Position numbers and translations under genes: made by a program
Shown here: positions 1-8,491 of the stretch, in pieces
Layout: every line of letters begins with the position of its first letter
Position numbering within the stretch: the stretch's first letter is position 1
Assembly (NCBI RefSeq): GCF_001050035.1
Contig: NZ_CVTA01000062.1
Span: forward strand, 222,413 to 286,412
Source: Mycolicibacterium komanii
GTDB lineage: Bacteria > Actinomycetota > Actinomycetes > Mycobacteriales > Mycobacteriaceae
DNA: 64,000 nt
Direction of reading: 5' to 3'
Notes under the pieces: model-generated
Seen by the model: the letters and a program-made list of their open reading frames with translations, nothing else
The model's database searches: none
What the model was told of the DNA's origin: nothing

Positions 1-116
1 GAACGGTCCACGACGACGGCCTCGTCGGCCGCCGCCCGCTGTTCGCCGAGCGGGTCGCCGAAATGCCAGACGGCGCCGGCGTCGGGTCCGGTATCGGGAG
101 CAGGCACAGCTGACAT
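1..116 (-). CDS. YgfZ/GcvT-fold folate-binding protein, N-terminal part (runs off window)
   Basis: Only the first 38 or so codons are present. The ATG is the complement of positions 114-116 and the frame stays open to base 1. The start reads MSAVPAPDTGPDAG followed by AVWHFGDPLGEQRAA, which I recognise as the N-terminus of the mycobacterial YgfZ/CAF17-like protein (Rv0811c type). That family assists Fe-S cluster assembly or repair through a GcvT-like folate-binding fold. It is divergent from the pabC-like gene at 169, with only 52 bases between the starts. The assignment rests on recalled similarity of a short segment. Confidence 0.75.
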   Translation of the reverse strand, partial: MSAVPAPDTGPDAGAVWHFGDPLGEQRAAADEAVVVDR

Positions 117-168
117 ACCTCAACTCTACGTTCGGCGCCCGGCGGCCCCGCGGCTACGCTTTTGGCCC

Positions 169-1056
169 ATGGCTGGCGAACCCGGCGTCGTGGTGACGCT
201 CGACGGGCGACTGCACGACCCGGCGGCGCCGCTGCTGCATGCCGACGACCTTGCGGCCGTCCGCGGCGACGGTGTCTTCGAGACGCTGTTGATCCGCGAC
301 GGGCGGCCATGCCTGCTCGAGGCGCACCTGTCCCGGCTCACGCAGTCGGCGCGGATGGTCGACCTCCCCGATCCCGACTTGTCGCGCTGGCGCTCTGCGG
401 TGGCCGCCGCGGTGGCGCGGTGGACCGCGGCGACGGGGGAGGAGGGCGTGCTGCGGTTGGTCTACAGCCGCGGCCGGGAAAGCGGTTCGCCCCCGACGGC
501 GTTCGCCACGATCGGCGCGTTACCCGGGCGAGTGGGCGAGGTGCGTCGCAACGGCCTTGCGGCACTGACGCTGGCGCGCGGGCTCTCCGCCGACGGCATC
601 GACGCGATGCCGTGGCTGCTGGCCGGTGCGAAGACGTTGTCCTATGCGGTGAACATGGCCGCGCTCCGGCACGCCGAGCGAAACGGCGCCGGGGACGTGA
701 TCTTCGTCGGCTCCGACGGTTTCATTCTCGAGGGGCCACGCTCGACGGTGGTGATCGCGGCGGAGTCCGAGCCGGGCGCGGGTGACATCGCGTTCTTCAC
801 CCCGCCGCCGTGGTTTCCGATCCTGCGCGGCACCACACAGCAGGCGCTGTTCGAGGCCGCCAGGGACAAAGGCTACGACTGCGACTACCGGGCGCTACGT
901 CCGGCGGATCTGCTTACCGCGCAAGGTGTTTGGTTGGTGTCGAGCATCACATTGGCTGCGCGGGTGCACACCCTCGACGGAAAGTCACTGCCGGCCAGCC
1001 CGCTGGCGGCCGAATTCTCCGAACTCGTCGACGCTGCGATCGTCCGTGATCGCTGA
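169..1056 (+). CDS. pabC: Aminodeoxychorismate lyase / class IV PLP aminotransferase
   Basis: 295 aa, ATG start. The protein has the fold-type IV PLP layout shared by PabC and IlvE. It begins with the GDGVFETLLIRDGRPCLLEAH motif region near residues 33-54. A lysine in AGAKTLSYAVN (about residue 155) is the likely Schiff-base lysine. It ends in the family pattern LRGTTQQALFEAA and GVWLVSS. PabC converts aminodeoxychorismate to 4-aminobenzoate and pyruvate in folate synthesis. Neighbouring YgfZ also uses folate. D-amino acid or branched-chain aminotransferase activity cannot be excluded from sequence alone. Confidence 0.78.
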   Translation: MAGEPGVVVTLDGRLHDPAAPLLHADDLAAVRGDGVFETLLIRDGRPCLLEAHLSRLTQSARMVDLPDPDLSRWRSAVAAAVARWTAATGEEGVLRLVYSRGRESGSPPTAFATIGALPGRVGEVRRNGLAALTLARGLSADGIDAMPWLLAGAKTLSYAVNMAALRHAERNGAGDVIFVGSDGFILEGPRSTVVIAAESEPGAGDIAFFTPPPWFPILRGTTQQALFEAARDKGYDCDYRALRPADLLTAQGVWLVSSITLAARVHTLDGKSLPASPLAAEFSELVDAAIVRDR

Positions 1057-1142
1057 AAGCGCAATCGCCGGCAATTCGGTTGTCGCCCCTGGCGCGCGCG
1101 AGTACCGTCGCTCGTACACAGGAGAGGAGGTGGTCCGAGATT

Positions 1143-1181
1143 TTGAGTGACTTATGGACTTGTGAGGTGGCTGCGAGCTAG
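1143..1181 (+). CDS. Candidate 12-codon leader peptide (mini-ORF) with strong Shine-Dalgarno
   Basis: A purine-rich stretch ending in GGAGG at 1126-1130 is followed by TTG AGT GAC TTA TGG ACT and ends in TAG, encoding MSDLWTCEVAAS. An in-frame ATT at 1140 is an alternative start. The codons TTA, TGG and TGT are rare in this GC-rich genome. A second mini-ORF (ATG GAC TTG TGA, 1154-1165) is nested in another frame. The last codons overlap the stem GCTGC-GAGCTA-GCAGC (1170-1185). This resembles a ribosome-sensing leader, but the peptide and its ligand are unknown to me. Confidence 0.4.
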   Translation: MSDLWTCEVAAS

Positions 1182-1190
1182 CAGCGCCAG

Positions 1191-1240
1191 GGGAATGAGC
1201 TGACGGCTCTTCGCGTCCTGCGCGCGCTGGCGAATTCCCC
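1191..1240 (+). promoter_or_regulatory. Possible leader RNA stem
   Basis: GGGGAAT (1190-1196) can pair with ATTCCCC (1234-1240) around a GC-rich interior that can fold further. It lies between the mini-ORF and the 1251-1301 hairpin, so the intergenic stretch 1057-1400 holds at least three consecutive pairing elements. That arrangement is typical of attenuators. No known riboswitch class was recognised. Confidence 0.35.
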
Positions 1241-1250
1241 GCAGTCACCC

Positions 1251-1301
1251 GGCCCCCGAGCCCCTCGGTTTTGTCCGCCAGGAACAAACGGCTCGGGGGC
1301 C
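1251..1301 (+). terminator. Hairpin with perfect 12-bp arms
   Basis: GGCCCCCGAGCC (1251-1262) is repeated in reverse complement at 1290-1301 with a 27-nt loop. No T-tract follows, as is common for mycobacterial terminators. It could end pabC transcription or be the terminator element of the proposed leader ahead of the solute-binding lipoprotein gene. Confidence 0.5.
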
Positions 1302-1400
1302 GCTCCATATCCGGTGTCCATATCTGATGTCCGAATCGGTAGCGAACCGTTGCACGCGCGGACTGGCGAGGCACCGGTGCGCCGGGCGATGATGCGCCCC

Positions 1401-2246
1401 ATGCGCATCGTCAGGAAGCTCGGCGTGCTGCTGGCCGCCCTCGCGACCGTGACGGCCTGCGCACCCACCGCCCAGCCCTACAGCGCGGCGCGGCCCCAGG
1501 ACTGCCGGAAGGACAAGCTGGGGACCCTCTACAAGGGCGTGTTCACCTTCGGTACCGACCAGCCGGTGTATCCGCCGTGGTACATGGGCGACAACCCGCG
1601 CAGCGGTGAGGGGTTCGAATCCGCGCTCGCCTACGCCATCGCCGATCGGCTCGGTTACGCCACGAGCGACGTGCGGTGGGTGCGGGTGCCGTTCAGTGAG
1701 GCCATCGCATCGGGCCCGAAGACGTTCGACGCCAACCTGAACCAGTTCTCCATCACCGAACAGCGCAGGGCCGCCGTCGACTTCACGACTCCCTACTTCG
1801 ACGTGAACCAGGCCGTCGTCACGGTCCGGAACTCACCCGCGGCGAGGGTGAAGAGCCTGGACGACCTCAAGGCGCTTCGGCTCGGCGCGCAGGTCGGCAG
1901 CACCAGCCACACCGCGGCGTTGGCGGTCGGCGGAAAGAGGGCCGTCGAGGTGTACAACACGACCGGAGATGCGAAGCTCGCGCTCAGCACCGGCGAAATC
2001 GACGCGCTGGTCGCCGATCTGCCGACGGCGTTCACGGTCGCGAGCGAGCTGCGCAACGGGATGATGGTCGGCCAGTTGCCCGCCGACAACGACGCCGCGG
2101 AGCAGTTCGGTGTGGTGCTTCCCAAGCGCAGCGTGCTGACGGCCTGTGTGTCCTCGGTCGTCGACGCGCTGCGCGATGACGGCACGCTGGCGCAGTTGCG
2201 CAGCCAGTGGTTGGCCGAAGCGGGCAAGGCCCCGCAGCTGGCCTAG
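1401..2246 (+). CDS. Solute-binding lipoprotein, ABC family 3 (amino-acid type)
   Basis: 281 aa from the ATG at 1401; ATGs at 1392 and 1389 are alternatives and none has a clear ribosome site. The N-terminus MRIVRKLGVLLAALATVTAC is a lipoprotein signal with a lipobox ending in Cys20. The mature part matches family 3 periplasmic binding proteins: DQPVYPPWYMGDNP opening, EGFESALAYAIADRLG, and a KSLDDLKALRLGAQVGSTSH segment. It should bind a polar amino acid or similar solute outside the membrane. No permease or ATPase gene lies nearby, so it is an orphan in this window. Confidence 0.8.
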   Translation: MRIVRKLGVLLAALATVTACAPTAQPYSAARPQDCRKDKLGTLYKGVFTFGTDQPVYPPWYMGDNPRSGEGFESALAYAIADRLGYATSDVRWVRVPFSEAIASGPKTFDANLNQFSITEQRRAAVDFTTPYFDVNQAVVTVRNSPAARVKSLDDLKALRLGAQVGSTSHTAALAVGGKRAVEVYNTTGDAKLALSTGEIDALVADLPTAFTVASELRNGMMVGQLPADNDAAEQFGVVLPKRSVLTACVSSVVDALRDDGTLAQLRSQWLAEAGKAPQLA

Positions 2247-2257
2247 CGTCTGGCCGT

Positions 2258-2569
2258 TCAGCCGGCGGGTCCCGGCGCGAACGTGGCGCACGCCTGCATG
2301 GCCTCGTTCCAGGCGCCGGGGTCGACACCGGCGGGCGGCCCGGCGGGACCGGGCGCGGCGGGGACGCCGTGGTCGGTCAGGCACTGCGCCAGCGATCCGT
2401 GTCCGGACGGCGTCTCCGGCGTGGTGGGCTGCGCCGGGGCCTCGGAGCTGGTGGTGGTCTGCGCCGGCGTTCCCGACGTGGTGGTCGGCTCCTCGGCCGG
2501 TGGTTCGGACGAGCAACCCGCCAGGGTCGCGGCCGCGGCGAGTCCCGCGACGAACAGGATCGCGCGCAT
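2258..2569 (-). CDS. Small secreted lipoprotein
   Basis: 103 aa from the ATG whose complement is 2567-2569. [21 protein letters not shown] gives a clean lipobox (LAGC, Cys19). A Ser/Thr/Pro/Glu-rich linker (about residues 20-58) leads to a short domain with two cysteines in SLAQCLTDHGV and AMQACATFAP, a spacing seen in small mycobacterial exported proteins. Its start overlaps the stop of the nitrobindin-like gene (TGATG), so the two are translationally coupled. Function unknown. A longer frame upstream is the shadow of the neighbour. Confidence 0.72.
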   Translation of the reverse strand: MRAILFVAGLAAAATLAGCSSEPPAEEPTTTSGTPAQTTTSSEAPAQPTTPETPSGHGSLAQCLTDHGVPAAPGPAGPPAGVDPGAWNEAMQACATFAPGPAG

Positions 2570-3198
2570 CAGCCGACGAACCTCGACAGTCGGGCCGACA
2601 GGTGAGGGACCAGGCCGCCGTCGGCGTCGACGCGTTCTTCGACGTAGGCGAGATCGCCGCCCTCGACGATGCCGTACAGCCGTTTGGCGCCGCCGACCAA
2701 CATCCCGGACTTGCTGCGCGCCAACGCGTCGGTGACGAGCTCCCACGACGACTGGGTGAGAGGACGGCCGTAGAACAATTCGATGTATCCCGCGGAATGG
2801 GCCAGCAGCAACTCGATGGCCTGGGACTCAGAAGGGTCTGCGGGGTCGTTCACGAAGCGCCAGTAACCCGATTCGCGCAGCGACGGCTGCTGGTAATCGC
2901 CCGACTCGGTCAGCCGCCACGACCGCGCTTCCCAGATCAGGTAGTCCCCGCCGTCGTGCGAAACGACGATCTGTTGGCCGAATCGGTAATCACCGTCGGT
3001 TCCGCGGCCCTCACCCTCACCGCGCCACACGCCCACCAACGGCAGCAGCGCGAGGAGCGCGTCGTTGAGGTTCACGCCCTCGCGGAGGTTGGCGGTATCG
3101 GCGGGCGCGGGCAGATCTCCGAATACCGGAATGTTGCGCGCCGCGGTCGTTTTCGCGCGTTCAGCCGCAGCCGCTACAGCGTCGTCGCCGGATGTCAC
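2569..3198 (-). CDS. Nitrobindin-like heme-binding beta-barrel protein (DUF1794)
   Basis: 209 aa from a GTG at 3198-3196; an open frame continues upstream, but this start matches the recalled Rv0813c N-terminus [16 protein letters not shown]. The motif GVWRGEGEG (about residue 60) is the signature of the nitrobindin/THAP4 ten-stranded barrel. Later [14 protein letters not shown] and [19 protein letters not shown] follow the family. Related proteins bind ferric heme and isomerise peroxynitrite; here that is inferred. The GTG overlaps the stop of a 34-residue membrane protein (GTGA). Confidence 0.85.
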   Translation of the reverse strand: MTSGDDAVAAAAERAKTTAARNIPVFGDLPAPADTANLREGVNLNDALLALLPLVGVWRGEGEGRGTDGDYRFGQQIVVSHDGGDYLIWEARSWRLTESGDYQQPSLRESGYWRFVNDPADPSESQAIELLLAHSAGYIELFYGRPLTQSSWELVTDALARSKSGMLVGGAKRLYGIVEGGDLAYVEERVDADGGLVPHLSARLSRFVG

Positions 3199-3299
3199 GA
3201 CTCGTCGGTGATCAGCCGGTACAGCGCGTACAACGCGAACCAAGTGATCACCACGACGGCTGCCACCAGCAGAATCTCGTAGAACAACACCACGGGCAC
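3195..3299 (-). CDS. 34-residue single-pass membrane protein
   Basis: A very short frame from a GTG (complement of 3297-3299) to TGA (3197-3195). It encodes [18 protein letters not shown], then [16 protein letters not shown]. Nearly the whole chain is one hydrophobic helix with an acidic C-terminus. Its TGA overlaps the GTG of the nitrobindin-like gene in a GTGA junction, which argues that it is really translated. It may anchor or couple to its partner, but no function is known. Confidence 0.6.
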   Translation of the reverse strand: MPVVLFYEILLVAAVVVITWFALYALYRLITDES

Positions 3300-3355
3300 G
3301 AGTCTAGTCGGCCGCGGAAGGCCGAGCGCACCAGCCTCTGCCTGGCCTCATGCAC

Positions 3356-3412
3356 CGAACGTGAGCTTGTGGGCGAGATCTGCGCGGATCGTCGATCACA
3401 AGCTCACGTTCG
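3356..3412 (-). terminator. Long perfect hairpin downstream of sseC
   Basis: CGAACGTGAGCTTGTG (3356-3371) is followed 25 nt later by its exact reverse complement (3397-3412). It sits between the sseC stop (3422) and the small membrane gene (start 3299), both on the minus strand, so it probably ends the DUF4395-cysA2-sseC transcript. Similar long arms occur at 47335 and 50853. Confidence 0.65.
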
Positions 3413-3421
3413 AGCCATCTA

Positions 3422-3724
3422 TCAGGCGACCTTGACGTCGACCTCGTGGATACCCGCACCCGACGGCGCGACGACGGCGTCGCCGTTGCCGACCTTCGAC
3501 AGCGCGCGCAGCGTCCACGTGCCCGGCGCCGCGAAGAACCGGAAGTCGCCGGTGGCCGACGCGACCACCTCGGCGGTGAACTCGTCGGAGCTGTCCAGCA
3601 GGCGCACGAACGCGCCGCCGACGGCCTGGCCCGACCCGTCAACGACGCGGCCGGTGATCACCGTTTCCTTCTCGAGGTCGACGCTGGCGGGCAACGTCAG
3701 GCCTTGCTTCGGTGCAGAGCACAT
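3422..3724 (-). CDS. sseC: SseC-family protein (thiosulfate sulfurtransferase partner, DUF1416)
   Basis: 100 aa, starting MCSAPKQGLTLPASVDLEKE with an ATG one base after the cysA2 stop. The chain resembles a small beta-sandwich (transthyretin-like: TVITGRVVDGSGQAVGGAFVRL, later GDFRFFAAPGTWTLRALS). It matches the recalled M. tuberculosis SseC1/SseC2, always encoded behind a CysA rhodanese. A role in sulfur transfer is inferred from this pairing. A longer upstream frame overlaps cysA2 and is discarded. Confidence 0.88.
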   Translation of the reverse strand: MCSAPKQGLTLPASVDLEKETVITGRVVDGSGQAVGGAFVRLLDSSDEFTAEVVASATGDFRFFAAPGTWTLRALSKVGNGDAVVAPSGAGIHEVDVKVA

Positions 3725-3725
3725 A

Positions 3726-4559
3726 TCAACTTCCCAACTCGATCGGGGCGCCCACGAGGGAGCCGTATTCCGTCCAACTGCCGTCATAGTTCTTGACGTT
3801 CTTGTGCCCGAGCAGTTCCTGCAGCACGAACCAGGTGTGCGACGAGCGCTCACCGATGCGGCAGTACGCGATGGTCTCCTTCTCGCCGTCGAGACCCGCC
3901 TCCGCGTACAGCTTCGCCAGGTCCTCGTCCGACTTGAACGTGCCGTCGTCGTTGGCCGCCTTGCTCCACGGAACGTTGATGGCGCCGGGGATGTGCCCGG
4001 GCCGCTGGCTCTGCTCCTGGGGCAGGTGCGCCGGCGCGAGGATCTTGCCGGAGAACTCGTCGGGGGAGCGCACGTCGACGAGGTTCTTGCTGTTGATCGC
4101 CTCGATCACCTCGTCACGGAAGGCGCGGATGCTGTTGTCGGGCGCCTTGGCGGAGTAGCTGGTCGCGGGTCGCTTGACCACCTCGGTCGACAGCGGGCGC
4201 CCATCGAGCTCCCACTTCTTGCGGCCGCCGTCGAGCAGCTTGACGTCCTGATGCCCGTACAGCTTGAAGTACCAGTGGGCGTACGCGGCGAACCAGTTGT
4301 TGTTGCCGCCGTAGAGCACCACGGTGTCGTCGTTGGAGATGCCGCGCTCGCTCAGCAGCTTCGAAAACTGTTGCTGATCAACGAAATCACGACGGACCGG
4401 ATCCTGTAGGTCGGTCTTCCAGTCGATCTTCACGGCGCCCTCGATGTGGCCGCCGTCGTAGGCGCTGGTGTCCTCGTCAACCTCGACGAACACGATGTTC
4501 GGCGCGTTGAGGTTGCTCTCGGCCCAGTCAGCCGTGACCAGGACGTCGGAGCGTGCCAT
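3726..4559 (-). CDS. cysA2: Thiosulfate sulfurtransferase (rhodanese), CysA2 type
   Basis: 277 aa with two tandem rhodanese domains. The N-terminal inactive domain covers about residues 5-125. The C-terminal catalytic domain holds Cys233 in the active loop CRIGERSS. It transfers sulfane sulfur from thiosulfate to cyanide or thiol acceptors in the cytoplasm. It is the middle gene of a DUF4395-cysA2-sseC operon whose leader encodes a polycysteine sORF, so expression is probably cysteine-responsive. A ribosome site of type AAAGGA lies about 12 nt upstream. Confidence 0.93.
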   Translation of the reverse strand: MARSDVLVTADWAESNLNAPNIVFVEVDEDTSAYDGGHIEGAVKIDWKTDLQDPVRRDFVDQQQFSKLLSERGISNDDTVVLYGGNNNWFAAYAHWYFKLYGHQDVKLLDGGRKKWELDGRPLSTEVVKRPATSYSAKAPDNSIRAFRDEVIEAINSKNLVDVRSPDEFSGKILAPAHLPQEQSQRPGHIPGAINVPWSKAANDDGTFKSDEDLAKLYAEAGLDGEKETIAYCRIGERSSHTWFVLQELLGHKNVKNYDGSWTEYGSLVGAPIELGS

Positions 4560-4595
4560 AAATGAAAGTCCTTTCGTTGCTTCGGTTTTGAAGTT

Positions 4596-5084
4596 TTATG
4601 CGGGTGAGGATGCGCGTGCGTCCTTGCGGAAGCGCGCGACGAGCGGATAGAGCTGGCAACCCAGGCAGATGCCGAAGGCCGCGTTGAGGAAGGCCGCCAC
4701 GAGCGCGAACGCGGTGGCGATCAGTCCAAGCAGTGACAGGCCGGCCGCGAAGCCGGCGACGCCGAGCACCGCGAACACGAGGCCGACGAGCTGGGCGAAC
4801 TTGAGCGGCGCCACCGGTTCCTTCTCGGTGACGGGCCCCAGGCGTGGGGCGATGAGGCGGGCGAAGATCAGGCCGTAGGGATGTGAGCGCGGACCGCGCC
4901 ACGCGCCGACGGCGAAGACGACGGCCTGCACGCCCAGCAGGACCGCCGCGGCGAGCGGGCTCACCGGCCACAGCAGCAGCGTCGCCACCAGCACGGCGGT
5001 GGTCAGCCACGCGGCGAAGCGCGGGCCGCGCACATCCACCTGGTCGGGTGTTCTCTGGGCTGTCGACATATCTGTCGTTGACAT
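4596..5084 (-). CDS. DUF4395 membrane protein
   Basis: 162 aa, ATG at 5084. About four hydrophobic helices: AAWLTTAVLVATLLLWPV, an adjoining AAAVLLGVQAVVFAVGAW, then LVGLVFAVLGVAGFAAGL and LLGLIATAFALVAAF. A CLGC motif (about residues 142-145) follows the last helix, suggesting a redox or metal site, and is typical of DUF4395. It is the first gene after the polycysteine attenuator and precedes cysA2 by 36 bases. A role in sulfur metabolism is inferred from context only. Confidence 0.85.
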   Translation of the reverse strand: MSTTDMSTAQRTPDQVDVRGPRFAAWLTTAVLVATLLLWPVSPLAAAVLLGVQAVVFAVGAWRGPRSHPYGLIFARLIAPRLGPVTEKEPVAPLKFAQLVGLVFAVLGVAGFAAGLSLLGLIATAFALVAAFLNAAFGICLGCQLYPLVARFRKDARASSPA

Positions 5085-5161
5085 TCATGTGCTCCTGTTG
5101 CGTCATCGGGTCGGGCTGGGCTGAGAAGGGAAGGACCACAGGGGGTCGCTCCCGAGTGCGG

Positions 5162-5177
5162 CGCGCGGAAACGCGCG
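5162..5177 (-). promoter_or_regulatory. GC hairpin just after the polycysteine sORF (attenuator element)
   Basis: CGCGCG-GAAA-CGCGCG, read on the plus strand, starts 5 nt past the sORF stop in transcription order. It is well placed to act as a terminator or anti-terminator that responds to ribosome position on the cysteine codons. Confidence 0.5.
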
Positions 5178-5182
5178 GCTAC

Positions 5183-5272
5183 TCAGCAGCTACAACAACA
5201 ACAGCAACCCGCAACGCGGCACAGATCGACTGCGCGGCGCTTGGTGAGCATCGGCTCGAGGCGGGCGGACAC
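5183..5272 (-). CDS. Polycysteine leader sORF (cysteine-responsive attenuator)
   Basis: 29 codons from a GTG (5272-5270) to TGA (5185-5183): MSARLEPMLTKRRAV, then DLCRVAGCCCCCSC. It ends with five consecutive Cys codons, Ser and another Cys. A -10 box TAAGCT (5285-5280) ends 7 nt before the GTG, so the mRNA should be leaderless. An internal ATG at 5251 would give 22 codons. Leaderless polycysteine sORFs acting as cysteine-dependent attenuators ahead of sulfur operons have been described in mycobacteria. Stalling at Cys codons when cysteine is low would open DUF4395-cysA2-sseC expression. Confidence 0.85.
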   Translation of the reverse strand: MSARLEPMLTKRRAVDLCRVAGCCCCCSC

Positions 5273-5279
5273 GCCGGAC

Positions 5280-5285
5280 AGCTTA
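5280..5285 (-). promoter_or_regulatory. -10 box of the leaderless sulfur operon
   Basis: TAAGCT on the minus strand, 7 nt before the sORF GTG and inside the intergenic gap after the thiX stop (5302). The -35 region overlaps the end of thiX and shows no clear consensus. Confidence 0.6.
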
Positions 5286-5301
5286 CCAATCGACACGGTG
5301 A

Positions 5302-5724
5302 TCAAGCCAACAGCGGTTCGAGCGCGGAGCGCAGGTCAGCGGCCTTGGGAACGCCGTGGGTCCGGTAGCGGGGCCGACCGTCCCGGTCGAACACGATGGT
5401 GGTGGGAAGCGACAGCACTGAAAGCCGCCGCGCGGTTTGCGGGTTGGCGTCCATGTCGATCTCGACGTGCGCCACTTCGGGCAACTGTGCGCAGACCTCG
5501 TCGACGACCCTGCGTACCGCGCCGCAGGGACCGCACCACTCGGCGGAGAAGTGCAGGATCGTCGGGCCGGTCGACGACAGGCCGAGCCCGCTGGTGTCGA
5601 CCTTGGCGGCGTCTTCGCCGGCCTTCTGCAGGTTCGCTCGCAGGGCGAGCAGCCGCCCGATCACGAGCGCCACGCCCAGCGCCGCGACGAGCACGGTGAT
5701 CACCAACACCCAGGAAGAGCTCAT
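5302..5724 (-). CDS. thiX: Membrane-anchored thioredoxin-like protein ThiX
   Basis: 140 aa. A signal anchor (residues about 5-27) precedes a thioredoxin fold with the active site WCGPC at 63-67 and the cis-proline region LSLPTTIVFDRDGRPRYRTHG. It is likely a thiol-disulfide reductase or oxidase tethered to the membrane. Its ATG overlaps the lmeA stop (ATGA), so the two are cotranscribed. The promoter of the downstream sulfur operon starts right after its stop codon. Confidence 0.88.
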   Translation of the reverse strand: MSSSWVLVITVLVAALGVALVIGRLLALRANLQKAGEDAAKVDTSGLGLSSTGPTILHFSAEWCGPCGAVRRVVDEVCAQLPEVAHVEIDMDANPQTARRLSVLSLPTTIVFDRDGRPRYRTHGVPKAADLRSALEPLLA

Positions 5725-6518
5725 GACAGGTGGAACTCGTCCAGCGCGACAGTTACTCCCTCGGCGATGCCCTCGATGATGATGTCGGAGCCGCGCGCAC
5801 CTTGCGCCGTCGGCGCCAGCCCGAACGGAAGCTTCTGACCGGGCAGGATCCCGGTGAACGCGGCCAGCACCGCGTCCCGCTTGTCCTGGGGCACCTCCTG
5901 GTCGGCGGTCCCCGGGCCGGTCAATACGCCGGTCGCCGTCATCACCAGCGTCGTCTGGTCCGGCCCGGCCATCTCGAGGTCCACCGCGATGCTCACCCTG
6001 TCGTGGAAATCGGCCTTGGCGGGCGTCCCGGTGAACACCACACCCTTGTTACCCGAGATACCCGATTCCGTGGTGCCGCCCGTCGCGTCGTTGCTCTCCC
6101 GCGTCGGGGCCTCCACCAGCAGGTCGGGGATGTCCATGTAGCGCCCCAGATGTGTCGAATCGACGATGATGCGGCTCTCGGCCTTGCCGACCCGCAGCGT
6201 GGCATCGGGCTCGACCAGCCACGAATCGCCGGGCAGGTCGATGTCGTGCAGCGTCGCCTCCAGCGAGGCCTTGCCCACCACCCGGTTGTCGACGCCGTTG
6301 GCCCGGATCTCCACCTCGTCGTAGCGGCTGTCCATGGCCTGGGTGGTGAACGGGAACCCGAGGATCGCCACCGAGGGGTCGCTCTGCAGATCAGCGGCGG
6401 TGCGCACGCTCCTGGCCAGCCGGTATTCGGCGTAGATCGCCGCGCCGAAGTCGGCCCCGACGGCGCAAACGGCCACCGCAACCACAGTCGCCAACACCCC
6501 GATCAGCAGCTTGCGCAC
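5721..6518 (-). CDS. lmeA: LmeA-like exported protein (DUF2993)
   Basis: 265 aa from a GTG at 6518 (GTG at 6524 is an alternative). An N-terminal hydrophobic segment (VRKLLIGVLATVVAVAVCAV) precedes a DUF2993 domain with the repeated beta pattern VEIRANGVDNRVVGKASLEA and TLRVGKAESRIIVDSTHLG. LmeA was described as a cell-envelope protein needed for mature mannan of lipomannan/LAM and binding phosphatidylinositol. Assignment is by family and by conserved neighbours thiX and glnR. It is divergent from glnR, with 178 bases between. Confidence 0.82.
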   Translation of the reverse strand: MRKLLIGVLATVVAVAVCAVGADFGAAIYAEYRLARSVRTAADLQSDPSVAILGFPFTTQAMDSRYDEVEIRANGVDNRVVGKASLEATLHDIDLPGDSWLVEPDATLRVGKAESRIIVDSTHLGRYMDIPDLLVEAPTRESNDATGGTTESGISGNKGVVFTGTPAKADFHDRVSIAVDLEMAGPDQTTLVMTATGVLTGPGTADQEVPQDKRDAVLAAFTGILPGQKLPFGLAPTAQGARGSDIIIEGIAEGVTVALDEFHLS

Positions 6519-6696
6519 CCGCACATTCTGGCCCACGGCGGGGCCGTCGTACCGTTCGGCGCAGCTCTGGGGCGGGTTGCGGGTTATCGTTAGAACACGA
6601 TCGGCCCGGTAACGGGCGTATGTCGAGCATGAATCTGGGAAGTCACCGACCGACAACGATGTCCAGGCGTGGTCCCTATGGCTGTTGGAGGGCCAG

Positions 6697-8369
<1,673 letters not shown>

Positions 8370-8399
8370 CTGGGAAACCGCGGTGAACCAACTGAACGT

Positions 8400-8454
8400 G
8401 TTCACCGGTCGTTCACCTGTCATCCGCGATCCGTTGACCGGCGCCGCATACGTT
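8400..8454 (+). promoter_or_regulatory. PHO-box-like repeats and -10 of the pst operon
   Basis: Two 11-bp direct repeats, GTTCACCGGTC (8400-8410) and GTTCACCTGTC (8411-8421), match the actinobacterial PHO-box layout used by PhoP/RegX3-type regulators. A -10 candidate TACGTT lies at 8449-8454, so transcription would begin near 8461, about 30 nt before pstS. A near-identical pair precedes phoU. Confidence 0.75.
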
Positions 8455-8491
8455 GCCAGGAGTCAGGCGCTCCGATGCGAAAGTGGGATCA

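Noticed and set aside
162..785. 207-codon frame starting just before pabC
   Set aside because: Arg-rich alternative frame of pabC; no family features.
5183..5272. Treating the Cys run as noise from a low-complexity repeat
   Set aside because: The run is in frame with a leaderless start and is followed by a stop and hairpin ahead of a sulfur operon, a described regulatory layout.
6519..6696. GlnR self-binding site in the lmeA/glnR divergent region
   Set aside because: Several GTTA/GTAAC fragments are present, but none has the spacing of a GlnR box.
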